Assembly (NCBI GenBank): GCA_904501625.1
Contig: CAJGBR010000027.1
Location: 1-20,137, forward strand
DNA length: 20,137 nucleotides
Direction: 5' to 3'
From: an uncultured Rikenellaceae bacterium
GTDB lineage: Bacteria > Bacteroidota > Bacteroidia > Bacteroidales > Rikenellaceae
The notes under the pieces are model-generated. The model did not search any database. It was given only the letters and a program-made list of their open reading frames with translations, and was not told the origin of the DNA. Numbering within the stretch: position 1 is the first letter of the stretch; every line of letters starts with the position of its first letter. The translations under genes were made by a program, and so were the position numbers. Positions 14,628 through 20,137 of this stretch are shown one piece after another.

Positions 14628-15375
14628 TCCTTTTGATATTGTCCGTAGAGGATTGCAGGTCGAGTATTTTGCCCGTACCGAGTCTACAAATAAACTTGCC
14701 CGAGAAGATAATTCGGGCAAATCTTGTTTGTGGATTGCTGATTTTCAGAGTGCAGGTCGTGGGCAGCGTGGAAACAGTTGGTACAGCATAGAAGGTCAAA
14801 ATTTGATGTTTACCTTATCGTTGTTTCCGACCTCTGTTGCAGCCGAAGACCAATTCCAGATATCAGAAATAACAGCTCTCTCGGTGTGTAAAGTGCTAGA
14901 ACAAGTGGGAATTACGGCTCAAATCAAGTGGCCAAATGATATATATGTCGGAGATCGTAAGATTTGTGGAATACTGATTGAGCACGACCTAGCCGGGAAA
15001 TATCTGTCGCGGTCTATTATCGGAATCGGTATAAATGTTAATCAGTGTGAATTTGATAAATCGATTCCCAATCCAACATCAGTAAGCCTAGAGTCTGATT
15101 GCCAATATTTTGACCGCAATCGAATACTTCAGAATTTTGTGGATATATTCTTTGACCTCTATGGACAGCTTGTAAATGGTGAGAATTTTGACTCGATTTA
15201 CGTGTCGAATCTTTATCGTAGAGATGGTAAATACTACCCGTACAGACTTGCTTCAGGGATCGAAATATCTGCCCGAATAGATGGAGTTGATAGTTTTGGT
15301 AGATTGAAAATAAAAGACAGCGAGCAGAATGACTACTCGCTGGCCTTTAAAGAGATCGAATATATTATAGGTTAA
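14620..15375 (+). CDS. birA: Biotin-[acetyl-CoA-carboxylase] ligase BirA (catalytic domain only)
   Basis: BirA makes biotinyl-AMP and attaches biotin to the carrier protein of acetyl-CoA carboxylase. The 251-residue protein has SAGRGQRGNSW (about 44-54), the biotinyl-AMP loop, and KWPNDIYVGDRKICGILIE (about 103-121) containing the catalytic Lys, followed by a small C-terminal SH3-like domain. There is no N-terminal helix-turn-helix, so it should be an enzyme only, not the biotin repressor. I chose ATG at 14620 (MINPFDIV), which overlaps the Na/Pi gene stop in ATGATTAA; an in-frame ATG at 14590 would add ten residues lying deeper inside the upstream gene and is less likely. Its stop codon overlaps that of the convergent ribH. 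Confidence 0.92.
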   Translation: MINPFDIVRRGLQVEYFARTESTNKLAREDNSGKSCLWIADFQSAGRGQRGNSWYSIEGQNLMFTLSLFPTSVAAEDQFQISEITALSVCKVLEQVGITAQIKWPNDIYVGDRKICGILIEHDLAGKYLSRSIIGIGINVNQCEFDKSIPNPTSVSLESDCQYFDRNRILQNFVDIFFDLYGQLVNGENFDSIYVSNLYRRDGKYYPYRLASGIEISARIDGVDSFGRLKIKDSEQNDYSLAFKEIEYIIG

Positions 15376-15902
15376 TTTACGCCCTCATCTTCAATAATCA
15401 TATTTCCTGAGTCACGACGTAAATCTTTCTGCAATGCGACCATCTGAATTGCAGTAACCGCAGCTTCATCGCCTTTATTTCCGAGTTTTCCTCCGCAGCG
15501 ATCTTGTGCTTGTTCGAGAGTATTGGTTGTCAGCACTCCGAAAATCATCGGCATATCCCAAGTTATAGTCAGTTGAGTCAGTCCTTCAGTTACGCTCTGA
15601 CATATGAAATCAAAGTGTCTGGTGTCGCCTTGTATTACACATCCCAATGCGATAACTGCGTCTACATCGGTGTTTTCTGCAAATAATTGTGCACACAGTG
15701 TCAATTCGAATGTACCTGGAACTCGTTTAATGATAATGTTTTCTTCGGAACATCCATATTTGAGTAGCGTGTTGACAGCTCCTTCGAGCAATTTGTCTGT
15801 GATTTGGTTGTTCCAATTTGCCACAGCAATACCGAATTTCATATCTTTTGCAGACGGAATCTCAACGTCGATATAAGAGAGGTTCTTTTTCAAGTCTATC
15901 AT
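15372..15902 (-). CDS. ribH: 6,7-dimethyl-8-ribityllumazine synthase
   Basis: RibH condenses 5-amino-6-ribitylaminouracil with 3,4-dihydroxy-2-butanone 4-phosphate, the penultimate step of riboflavin synthesis. The 176-residue protein shows VPGTFEL (61-67), GCVIQGDTRHFDFIC (87-101) with catalytic His96, and PMIFGVLTTNTLEQAQDRCG, which binds substrate at the subunit interface. Length is slightly above the usual 155 because of about 15 extra N-terminal residues and an acidic tail. It is downstream of the TPR gene with a hairpin terminator between them, and I see no TAnnTTTG element of its own, so expression may depend on read-through. No FMN riboswitch is recognisable upstream. Confidence 0.95.
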   Translation of the reverse strand: MIDLKKNLSYIDVEIPSAKDMKFGIAVANWNNQITDKLLEGAVNTLLKYGCSEENIIIKRVPGTFELTLCAQLFAENTDVDAVIALGCVIQGDTRHFDFICQSVTEGLTQLTITWDMPMIFGVLTTNTLEQAQDRCGGKLGNKGDEAAVTAIQMVALQKDLRRDSGNMIIEDEGVN

Positions 15903-15920
15903 AGTTTCAGAACGTTATGT

Positions 15921-15954
15921 TTTAAAAAAAGGAGGAATGCCGTGGCACCCTCCT
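15921..15954 (-). terminator. Terminator or attenuator between the TPR gene and ribH
   Basis: On the minus strand AGGAGG pairs with CCTCCT (15949-15954 with 15930-15935), with an inner GCC/GGC stem (15939-15941 with 15944-15946), followed by a T-run (15924-15930). It lies 22 bases after the TPR stop and 19 bases before the ribH ATG. Confidence 0.8.
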
Positions 15955-15976
15955 AATATACAGAGGCTTAGTTTAA

Positions 15977-16672
15977 TTATTTTTGTTCAACGCGACCGAT
16001 GTATTTGTTAACATCGCGAGCTTCGATTGAAGTTGTGAACTCGTATTTGATGCGTTTGTATGCTTCGAGAGCAGACTTATTATCTCCGAGTTTTTCAAAA
16101 ATCATACCCAACTTCTTGAGGTACATCGGAGTTGTCAATGAATTCTTTGTGCAGTCAATAGCACGTGTGTAATAGTTCTTGGCATTTGCATAATCGCCCA
16201 ATTGTGAGTAGCAGTCGCCAATCATACCATAGTTCATTGAGTTCAGAACTTCACTCGGAACTCCTTTGCTCTCTTTTACTTGAGAAAGTGATTTGATTGC
16301 TTCATTCCATTTGCCAAGTTTCATATAGCAAATACCTGCATAACGGTTTGCCAAGTTACCTTGAGGTGTTGATGCATATTTCTTCGCAATTTCGAGGAAA
16401 CCGAGATTGTTGCCATCGCCATTGAGGGCTTCTTCGAACTTGTCGCCTGCGAAGAGTTGTTCAGCAACGAACATTTGTGCAGATGCTTCTTGTTCTTTAG
16501 GTTGAGATACGAAATTCTTGTAGCAGAATACGGCAGCTACGACAACGATAATAGCACCTACGATGCCCAGAAAAATTTTACTGTGATCTCTGAGGAATAT
16601 TTCAGTTGAACTGAGGGCATTTTCAATAGCCTCTTGAGGTTCCTCGTTAGTGTGTTTTTTGTTTTGCTCCAT
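15977..16672 (-). CDS. Membrane-anchored tetratricopeptide-repeat protein
   Basis: The 231-residue product has a charged N-terminus, one transmembrane helix (about residues 35-55, SKIFLGIVGAIIVVVAAVFC), and then a periplasmic helical domain with TPR units such as NLANRYAGICYMKLGKWNEA, GMIGDCYSQLGDYANAKNYY and KLGMIFEKLGDNKSALEAY. This matches the YfgM/TPR_21-like single-span proteins of Bacteroidota, probably a protein-interaction scaffold; the partner is not known. I chose ATG at 16672 (MEQNKKHTNEE); a longer frame to 16708 starts close to the promoter and is less likely. ribH lies 74 bases downstream, a common arrangement in the phylum. Confidence 0.85.
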   Translation of the reverse strand: MEQNKKHTNEEPQEAIENALSSTEIFLRDHSKIFLGIVGAIIVVVAAVFCYKNFVSQPKEQEASAQMFVAEQLFAGDKFEEALNGDGNNLGFLEIAKKYASTPQGNLANRYAGICYMKLGKWNEAIKSLSQVKESKGVPSEVLNSMNYGMIGDCYSQLGDYANAKNYYTRAIDCTKNSLTTPMYLKKLGMIFEKLGDNKSALEAYKRIKYEFTTSIEARDVNKYIGRVEQK

Positions 16673-16716
16673 AGTTATTTTTGTTTTTCGAATTATCCAA
16701 CAATACAATTAAGGTA

Positions 16717-16724
16717 CAAAGGTA
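16717..16724 (-). promoter_or_regulatory. -7 promoter element for the TPR gene
   Basis: The minus strand reads TACCTTTG, the same -7 octamer as in front of the lipoprotein genes and the TatD-like gene, 44 bases before the ATG at 16672. No convincing -33 TTG is visible. It lies back to back with the recF promoter. Confidence 0.6.
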
Positions 16725-16753
16725 AAACTTTTTGCTTGAAGATTGTATAATTT

Positions 16754-16786
16754 TTTGGATATTTTTTAAAAAAATAGTTAATTTCG
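16754..16786 (+). promoter_or_regulatory. Candidate promoter of recF
   Basis: TTTG (16754-16757), 21 bases, then TAATTTCG (16779-16786), one mismatch from TAnnTTTG. It is 35 bases before the chosen recF start. Confidence 0.45.
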
Positions 16787-16821
16787 TGGTGAAATCACTG
16801 AAACTTAAGTGTGAATGTAGA

Positions 16822-17919
16822 ATGTATCTGAATAAATTAACCATACTGAATTTCAAAAATATAGCTCAGACTGGAATTGATTTTTCCCCTAAATTTAATT
16901 GCTTCATCGGGGAGAATGGTTCAGGAAAAACCAATCTGTTGGATTCGGTATATATGTTGTCTATGTGTAAAAGTTCGGTCGGAATGAGTGATTTACAGTG
17001 TGTGATGGCTGCCGAAGAGTTTTTTATGATTGACGGTGTATACAATTTCAGCGGGAACATCGAGCAGCGTGTTACGGTTTCACTCAAAAAAGGTGAATCG
17101 AAAAATGTGAAATTCAATGGCAGATTATATGAACGGTTATCGGATCATATTGGTGTAGTGCCGGTGGTGTTGGTATGTCCGTATGATACGGGATTGATAA
17201 ATGATTCGGGTGATGATCGTCGAAAATATCTGAATGCACTTGTTTCACAGATTGATAGAAACTATCTGTATAACGTAGTCAGATACAATAAGTTGCTGGC
17301 TGAGAGGAATCGGTTGCTCAAACAGCAGATATTCTCTGATGAGTTGCTTGATGTGCTGGATATGCAGTTGGCTGACGTGGGGCAACTGATCTATCAACGA
17401 CGCAAAGAGGTCATTGAGGAGATTGCACCTGTAGTGACCGGCTACTATTCGACTTTGGCTGACGGTGGGAGCCAGGTGGAATTGTCGTATCGTAGTCAGT
17501 TGAATAATTCGACGATGTATGAATTGTTGCAGAGTGCTCGTGAAAGGGATCGTATTATGCAACACACAACAGTCGGAATTCATCGTGATGATTTGGTTAT
17601 GACATTTGCAGGGCGACAACTGAGACGATTTGGTTCACAGGGTGAACAAAAGTCGTTTCTGATAGCTCTGAAACTTGCACAATATGATGTTATTGCCGAT
17701 AAATCTGATGTCAAGCCGATTCTGCTGTTAGATGATATTTTTGATAAATTGGATGCAAGTCGCGTAGAACGATTGATAAAACTGGTGTCAGATTTGCGGT
17801 TCGGACAGATATTTATTACTGATAGCAATAAGGTGAGATTGTCAAATATATTGAGCGGGTTGACCGTCGAACATAAATTATGGCAGGTCAGCAAAGGAGA
17901 ATTCGAACAGATAAAATAA
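16822..17919 (+). CDS. recF: DNA replication and repair protein RecF
   Basis: RecF is an SMC-like ATPase that, with RecO and RecR, loads RecA at single-strand gaps. The 365-residue protein starts MYLNKLTILNFKNI, the family's first strands, then has Walker A GENGSGKTN (about 30-38), the ABC-type signature FGSQGEQKS (about 269-277) and Walker B PILLLDDIFDKLD (about 301-313), ending with the D-loop and FITDSN. The length is normal. The frame is open upstream to 16732, but that stretch covers the promoter, and ATG at 16822 gives the family start. It is divergent from the TPR gene and is followed after 6 bases by the DUF721 gene. Confidence 0.95.
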   Translation: MYLNKLTILNFKNIAQTGIDFSPKFNCFIGENGSGKTNLLDSVYMLSMCKSSVGMSDLQCVMAAEEFFMIDGVYNFSGNIEQRVTVSLKKGESKNVKFNGRLYERLSDHIGVVPVVLVCPYDTGLINDSGDDRRKYLNALVSQIDRNYLYNVVRYNKLLAERNRLLKQQIFSDELLDVLDMQLADVGQLIYQRRKEVIEEIAPVVTGYYSTLADGGSQVELSYRSQLNNSTMYELLQSARERDRIMQHTTVGIHRDDLVMTFAGRQLRRFGSQGEQKSFLIALKLAQYDVIADKSDVKPILLLDDIFDKLDASRVERLIKLVSDLRFGQIFITDSNKVRLSNILSGLTVEHKLWQVSKGEFEQIK

Positions 17920-17925
17920 TTGCAA

Positions 17926-18219
17926 ATGAAACGAACTGAACCAATTGCCGTAGGAGAGTTGCTTACGAGTATCATAAGTAACAGCGAACAGATGAAAACC
18001 GGATTTGCTGAATCGCGGGTTCCTATTGTGTGGCGTGAGATTGTCGGACCATTGGCCGATATGACAAAAGATATCTATCTTAGAGATGGAGTCTTGTGGG
18101 TTGTGTGTGAATCTGCAGTTGTGAAAAATGAAATTATGATGAGAAAATCAACTCTGATATCCGAACTGAATAATCGTGTCGGACGTGAAGTCGTAAATAT
18201 GATAAGAGTTAAATATTGA
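17926..18219 (+). CDS. DUF721/DciA-like protein
   Basis: The 97-residue product starts MKRTEPIAVGELLTSII and contains IVWREIVGPLADMTKDIYLRD, the W-x-x-(I/V)-V-G-x-x-(I/L) core of DUF721 proteins, followed by a basic C-terminal part (VKNEIMMRKSTLISELNNRVG). Members with this domain include DciA, the ancestral DnaB helicase operator; whether this small Bacteroidota form acts on DnaB is inference. A DUF721 gene directly after recF is a recurrent arrangement and suggests a role near replication or repair. ATG at 17926 is preferred over an in-frame TTG at 17920. Only 6 bases separate it from recF, so the two are surely cotranscribed. Confidence 0.85.
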   Translation: MKRTEPIAVGELLTSIISNSEQMKTGFAESRVPIVWREIVGPLADMTKDIYLRDGVLWVVCESAVVKNEIMMRKSTLISELNNRVGREVVNMIRVKY

Positions 18220-18225
18220 TGGTTA

Positions 18226-18257
18226 TTGTAGTAAAAGGGATTTTTTTAATACCTTTG
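18226..18257 (+). promoter_or_regulatory. Promoter of the YD-repeat lipoprotein gene
   Basis: TTG (18226-18228), 21 bases, then TACCTTTG (18250-18257). It lies 17 bases before the ATG at 18275, predicting a leader of about ten bases, and it overlaps an in-frame GTG at 18257 that would otherwise extend the gene. Confidence 0.75.
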
Positions 18258-18274
18258 TGGCAAAATTTTTAGAA

Positions 18275-18979
18275 ATGAAAAATATTGGATTTTTATTGTT
18301 AGGTCTGGTGACGTTATTGACATCGTGTCAGCCAGAACCAATGAGAAAGGTTATTCCGTTTGATTTGTATTCACAGTATGAAGGCCCTGTGAAAACGGTT
18401 ATTCACAAAGTAGCTCAGAGTAAGACTGATACCCCAAAGCCTATTATCATTGAGAATTACGACTCTCTGGGACGTTTGGTTTCACGAGTATTCCCGGCAG
18501 GTGGAAAAATGGAGGTAACCTACGACACAATGGATAATGCACAGAGTAAATCATATGTTGGCGAAGATACTATCATAAATAACTTTAAGTTCGGATATGA
18601 CTCATTGATGCGTGTCAATACGGTGATTTCCCACAACGACAGTGTCGGTTTGACTGTGTATGAATATGACTATGATTTGAATGGGTATATCAATTACTCG
18701 AAGACTGCAGGCGAAAAAGGCGGTATCGAAATTAAATATAATCGTGATAAATATGGTTACGTATTGTCATCTGAAATGAATGATGCAATCAAAAATGAAT
18801 ACTATTACCGAGGTCGTAAATTGGTAAGACAGATTGTTTATGACATAGAATCAGGGAAACGAATCAGTGTTATGACCTATAGAGAAAAGCTCAATGATTA
18901 TGGTGATGTCATCGAAAAATGGACTTGGGATAATAAGACTCTTGTCGGTATAGAGTATTTTGAATATACCTATTATTAA
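18275..18979 (+). CDS. Lipoprotein with degenerate YD/RHS-like repeats
   Basis: This 234-residue protein has a type II signal peptide, MKNIGFLLLGLVTLLTSCQP, with the lipid-attached Cys at residue 18. The mature part is a series of beta-hairpin-like units of roughly 20-30 residues resembling YD repeats of RHS/WapA proteins: ENYDSLGRLVSRVF, VTYDTMDNAQSKSYV, FGYDSLMRVNTV, YDYDLNGYINYSK, KYGYVLSSEM, YYYRGRKLVRQIVYD and LNDYGDVIEKWTWD, ending in a Tyr-rich tail. There is no core RHS toxin domain or long shell, so it is a small surface or periplasmic beta-sheet protein of unknown role, not a toxin. ATG at 18275 is chosen because the upstream GTG lies in the promoter. It is transcribed alone and closed by a strong terminator. 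Confidence 0.8.
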   Translation: MKNIGFLLLGLVTLLTSCQPEPMRKVIPFDLYSQYEGPVKTVIHKVAQSKTDTPKPIIIENYDSLGRLVSRVFPAGGKMEVTYDTMDNAQSKSYVGEDTIINNFKFGYDSLMRVNTVISHNDSVGLTVYEYDYDLNGYINYSKTAGEKGGIEIKYNRDKYGYVLSSEMNDAIKNEYYYRGRKLVRQIVYDIESGKRISVMTYREKLNDYGDVIEKWTWDNKTLVGIEYFEYTYY

Positions 18980-18995
18980 AAATATATATTCTCAA

Positions 18996-19035
18996 AATAA
19001 AGAGGGCTGTCCACTGCGGATCAGCCCTCTTTATT
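18996..19035. terminator. Bidirectional terminator between convergent genes
   Basis: A perfect 14-bp stem (18996-19009 with 19022-19035) containing AAAGAGGGCTG/CAGCCCTCTTT with a 12-base loop. The A-rich left flank and T-rich right arm suit termination from both sides: the lipoprotein gene from the left and the FAH gene from the right. The FAH stop codon (19034-19036) overlaps the right arm. Confidence 0.88.
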
Positions 19036-19648
19036 ATCTGATTTCAATATCAATTAATTTTCGGTCTTCGAGTATACCCTCAAGTTGGTCTCCGACTTTT
19101 AAAGCACCTACGCCTGCTGGTGTGCCCGTAAACAATAAATCTCCAATCTTGAGCGTGACAAATCGAGAAACATATGATATTAGTTTATCAACGGTGAAAA
19201 TCATATCTGAACAATCTCCATTTTGAACAGTTTGGCCATTAAGGTTGCACTTGAATCGCAGAGACTGAATGTTTTCAATTTGTTCGATCGGAATAAACTC
19301 TGGCGATATTGCAGCACTATGGTCAAATGATTTTGCTGCTTCCCAAGGGAGTCCAGCAGCAGATTGTTTGTGTTGAATATCTCGAGCTGTGAAATCTACT
19401 CCGAGTCCGACCTCGTTGTAATAGCGGTGTGCAAATCTCTCTTCGATGCATTTCCCTACACGATTGATTCTGACAACAAGTTCCATCTCATAGTGTAGAT
19501 CGCGACTGAAATCAGGCAGATAGAACGGATCGTTATTGCGGTGGAGTGCCGTATCCGGTTTCATAAAAAACACCGGTTCTTCTGGAATCTTGTGTCCAAG
19601 TTCCAGGCAATGCAATCTGTAATTTTGACCTATGCAGATAATTTTCAT
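19034..19648 (-). CDS. Fumarylacetoacetate hydrolase (FAH) family protein
   Basis: The 204-residue protein has the small FAH fold. It starts MKIICIGQNYRLHCLELG, and metal ligands Glu54 and Glu56 lie in HYEMELVVRI, Asp85 in GVDFTARD, and Lys106 in PWEAAKSFDHSA, followed by DLLFTGTPAGVGAL (about 167-180). The length is like FAHD1/YcgM-type acylpyruvases or oxaloacetate decarboxylases rather than the long 2-hydroxyhepta-2,4-diene-1,7-dioate isomerases. The exact substrate cannot be told from sequence. Its start overlaps the stop of lpxB by one base (TAATG), so the two are translationally coupled, although no metabolic link is obvious. Confidence 0.88.
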   Translation of the reverse strand: MKIICIGQNYRLHCLELGHKIPEEPVFFMKPDTALHRNNDPFYLPDFSRDLHYEMELVVRINRVGKCIEERFAHRYYNEVGLGVDFTARDIQHKQSAAGLPWEAAKSFDHSAAISPEFIPIEQIENIQSLRFKCNLNGQTVQNGDCSDMIFTVDKLISYVSRFVTLKIGDLLFTGTPAGVGALKVGDQLEGILEDRKLIDIEIR

Positions 19649-20137
19649 TATTTTTTCTGATTTAATAGGTTAACCATCTCTTTGGCAAATCGGTATGAAG
19701 CTCCCTCTGACCCGATTACCTGTTGCAACTCGTTGTAATCCTGGATCAGTTTTTCGTGTCGCTCACCGCTAGGAATTACGGCTTTAAGTTCGTCTACTGC
19801 GTTTTGTGCAGTGAAGTGATGCAATAGCAATTCTGTAACAACCGAACGGTTCATTACCAGATTTACGAGTGATACCCATTTGATTTTTACAACAAGTCTT
19901 GCTATGGCACTCGATATTGCCGAAAAACGATAACATACGACTTGGGGAATTCCGAGCAGTGCAGTCTCAAGTGTGGCAGTTCCCGAAGTGACTAGAGCTC
20001 CGTGCGAGTGGTTAAGCAGTTCGTAAGTTTGGTTCGTAATAATCTTGACATTGCTGTTTGCAAGGTATTTATTATAGATATCTTTGTCTAACCACGATAC
20101 TCCTGCTACGACGAATTGGTATTCGGGCATAAGACGG
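19648..20137 (-). CDS. lpxB: Lipid-A-disaccharide synthase LpxB (partial, N-terminus outside window)
   Basis: LpxB joins UDP-2,3-diacylglucosamine and lipid X to the tetra-acyl disaccharide of lipid A at the inner membrane. Only about the last 163 residues are present; the frame continues past the right edge, so the ATG at 20130 is internal. The visible part is the nucleotide-binding half of this GT19 glycosyltransferase: a Rossmann strand QFVVAGVSW, then ALVTSGTATLETALLGIPQV, the conserved sugar-nucleotide loop, then VCYR, and KIKWVSLVNLVMNRSVVTEL, the typical C-terminal membrane-associated segment. It is coupled to the downstream FAH gene. Confidence 0.92.
   Translation of the reverse strand, partial: RLMPEYQFVVAGVSWLDKDIYNKYLANSNVKIITNQTYELLNHSHGALVTSGTATLETALLGIPQVVCYRFSAISSAIARLVVKIKWVSLVNLVMNRSVVTELLLHHFTAQNAVDELKAVIPSGERHEKLIQDYNELQQVIGSEGASYRFAKEMVNLLNQKK

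Noticed and set aside
15903..15976. FMN riboswitch upstream of ribH
   Set aside because: The gap is only 74 bases and is largely taken up by a simple hairpin; none of the conserved RFN-element segments is visible.
18275..18979. RHS-type toxin
   Set aside because: YD-like units are present, but the protein is very small, has a lipobox and lacks the core-associated region and any toxin tip; no immunity gene follows.
1..20137. CRISPR array, tRNA/rRNA genes, insertion sequence, prophage or defence island
   Set aside because: I found no spaced direct repeats, transposase or integrase motifs, phage genes or tRNA-like cloverleaf. The gene content is conserved housekeeping.

Overview
The window looks like ordinary chromosomal DNA of a Bacteroidota bacterium, most likely of the order Bacteroidales. 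Three things support this. The -7 promoter element TAnnTTTG, the signature of the Bacteroidota primary sigma factor, sits in front of nine or more transcription starts on both strands, usually as TACCTTTG. The gene families are typical of the phylum: a long NusB, a DUF1573 lipoprotein, YajC, a HisS with a phylum-type insertion, a DUF721 protein after recF, and a TonB-plug-like secreted protein. Base composition is moderately AT-rich and gene density is high. I see no tRNA, rRNA, CRISPR array, insertion sequence or phage gene.

Layout. At 1-620 (minus) is the N-terminal part of a secreted protein that runs off the left edge; it carries tandem plug-like modules of about 105 residues. Next on the minus strand come an HdeD-like membrane protein (813-1355), a YgjP/SprT-like zinc metalloprotease (1406-2110), and the nusB-DUF1573-yajC group (2176-3955), which ends in a clear terminator. 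From 4131 the plus strand carries an unrecognised lipoprotein, the translational ABC-F factor ettA, and hisS, closed by a terminator at 7723-7754. Then come a short TatD-type hydrolase and tcdA (4-base overlap), and thiL-trkH-trkA, which joins a thiamine kinase gene to a potassium uptake channel and its RCK subunit. After a 129-base regulatory-looking gap follow a Na/Pi cotransporter with a PhoU-like tail and birA, again overlapping.

On the minus strand, a TPR membrane protein gene (15977-16672) lies upstream of ribH (15372-15902) with a terminator-like hairpin between them; ribH converges on birA with overlapping stop codons. Divergent from the TPR gene are recF and a DUF721/DciA-like gene, then a small lipoprotein with YD-like repeats. 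A strong bidirectional terminator separates this from a minus-strand pair at the right edge: an FAH-family hydrolase and, upstream of it, the C-terminal part of lpxB.

Most of the content is housekeeping: translation (HisS, EttA, TcdA), transcription antitermination (NusB), secretion (YajC), cofactors (ThiL, RibH, BirA), ion transport (TrkH/TrkA, Na/Pi), DNA repair (RecF) and lipid A (LpxB). I found no convincing new multi-gene system. The best leads are the duplicated plug-domain protein at the left edge, changed motif residues in ThiL, a palindrome with tandem repeats in front of the phosphate transporter, and the YD-repeat lipoprotein.
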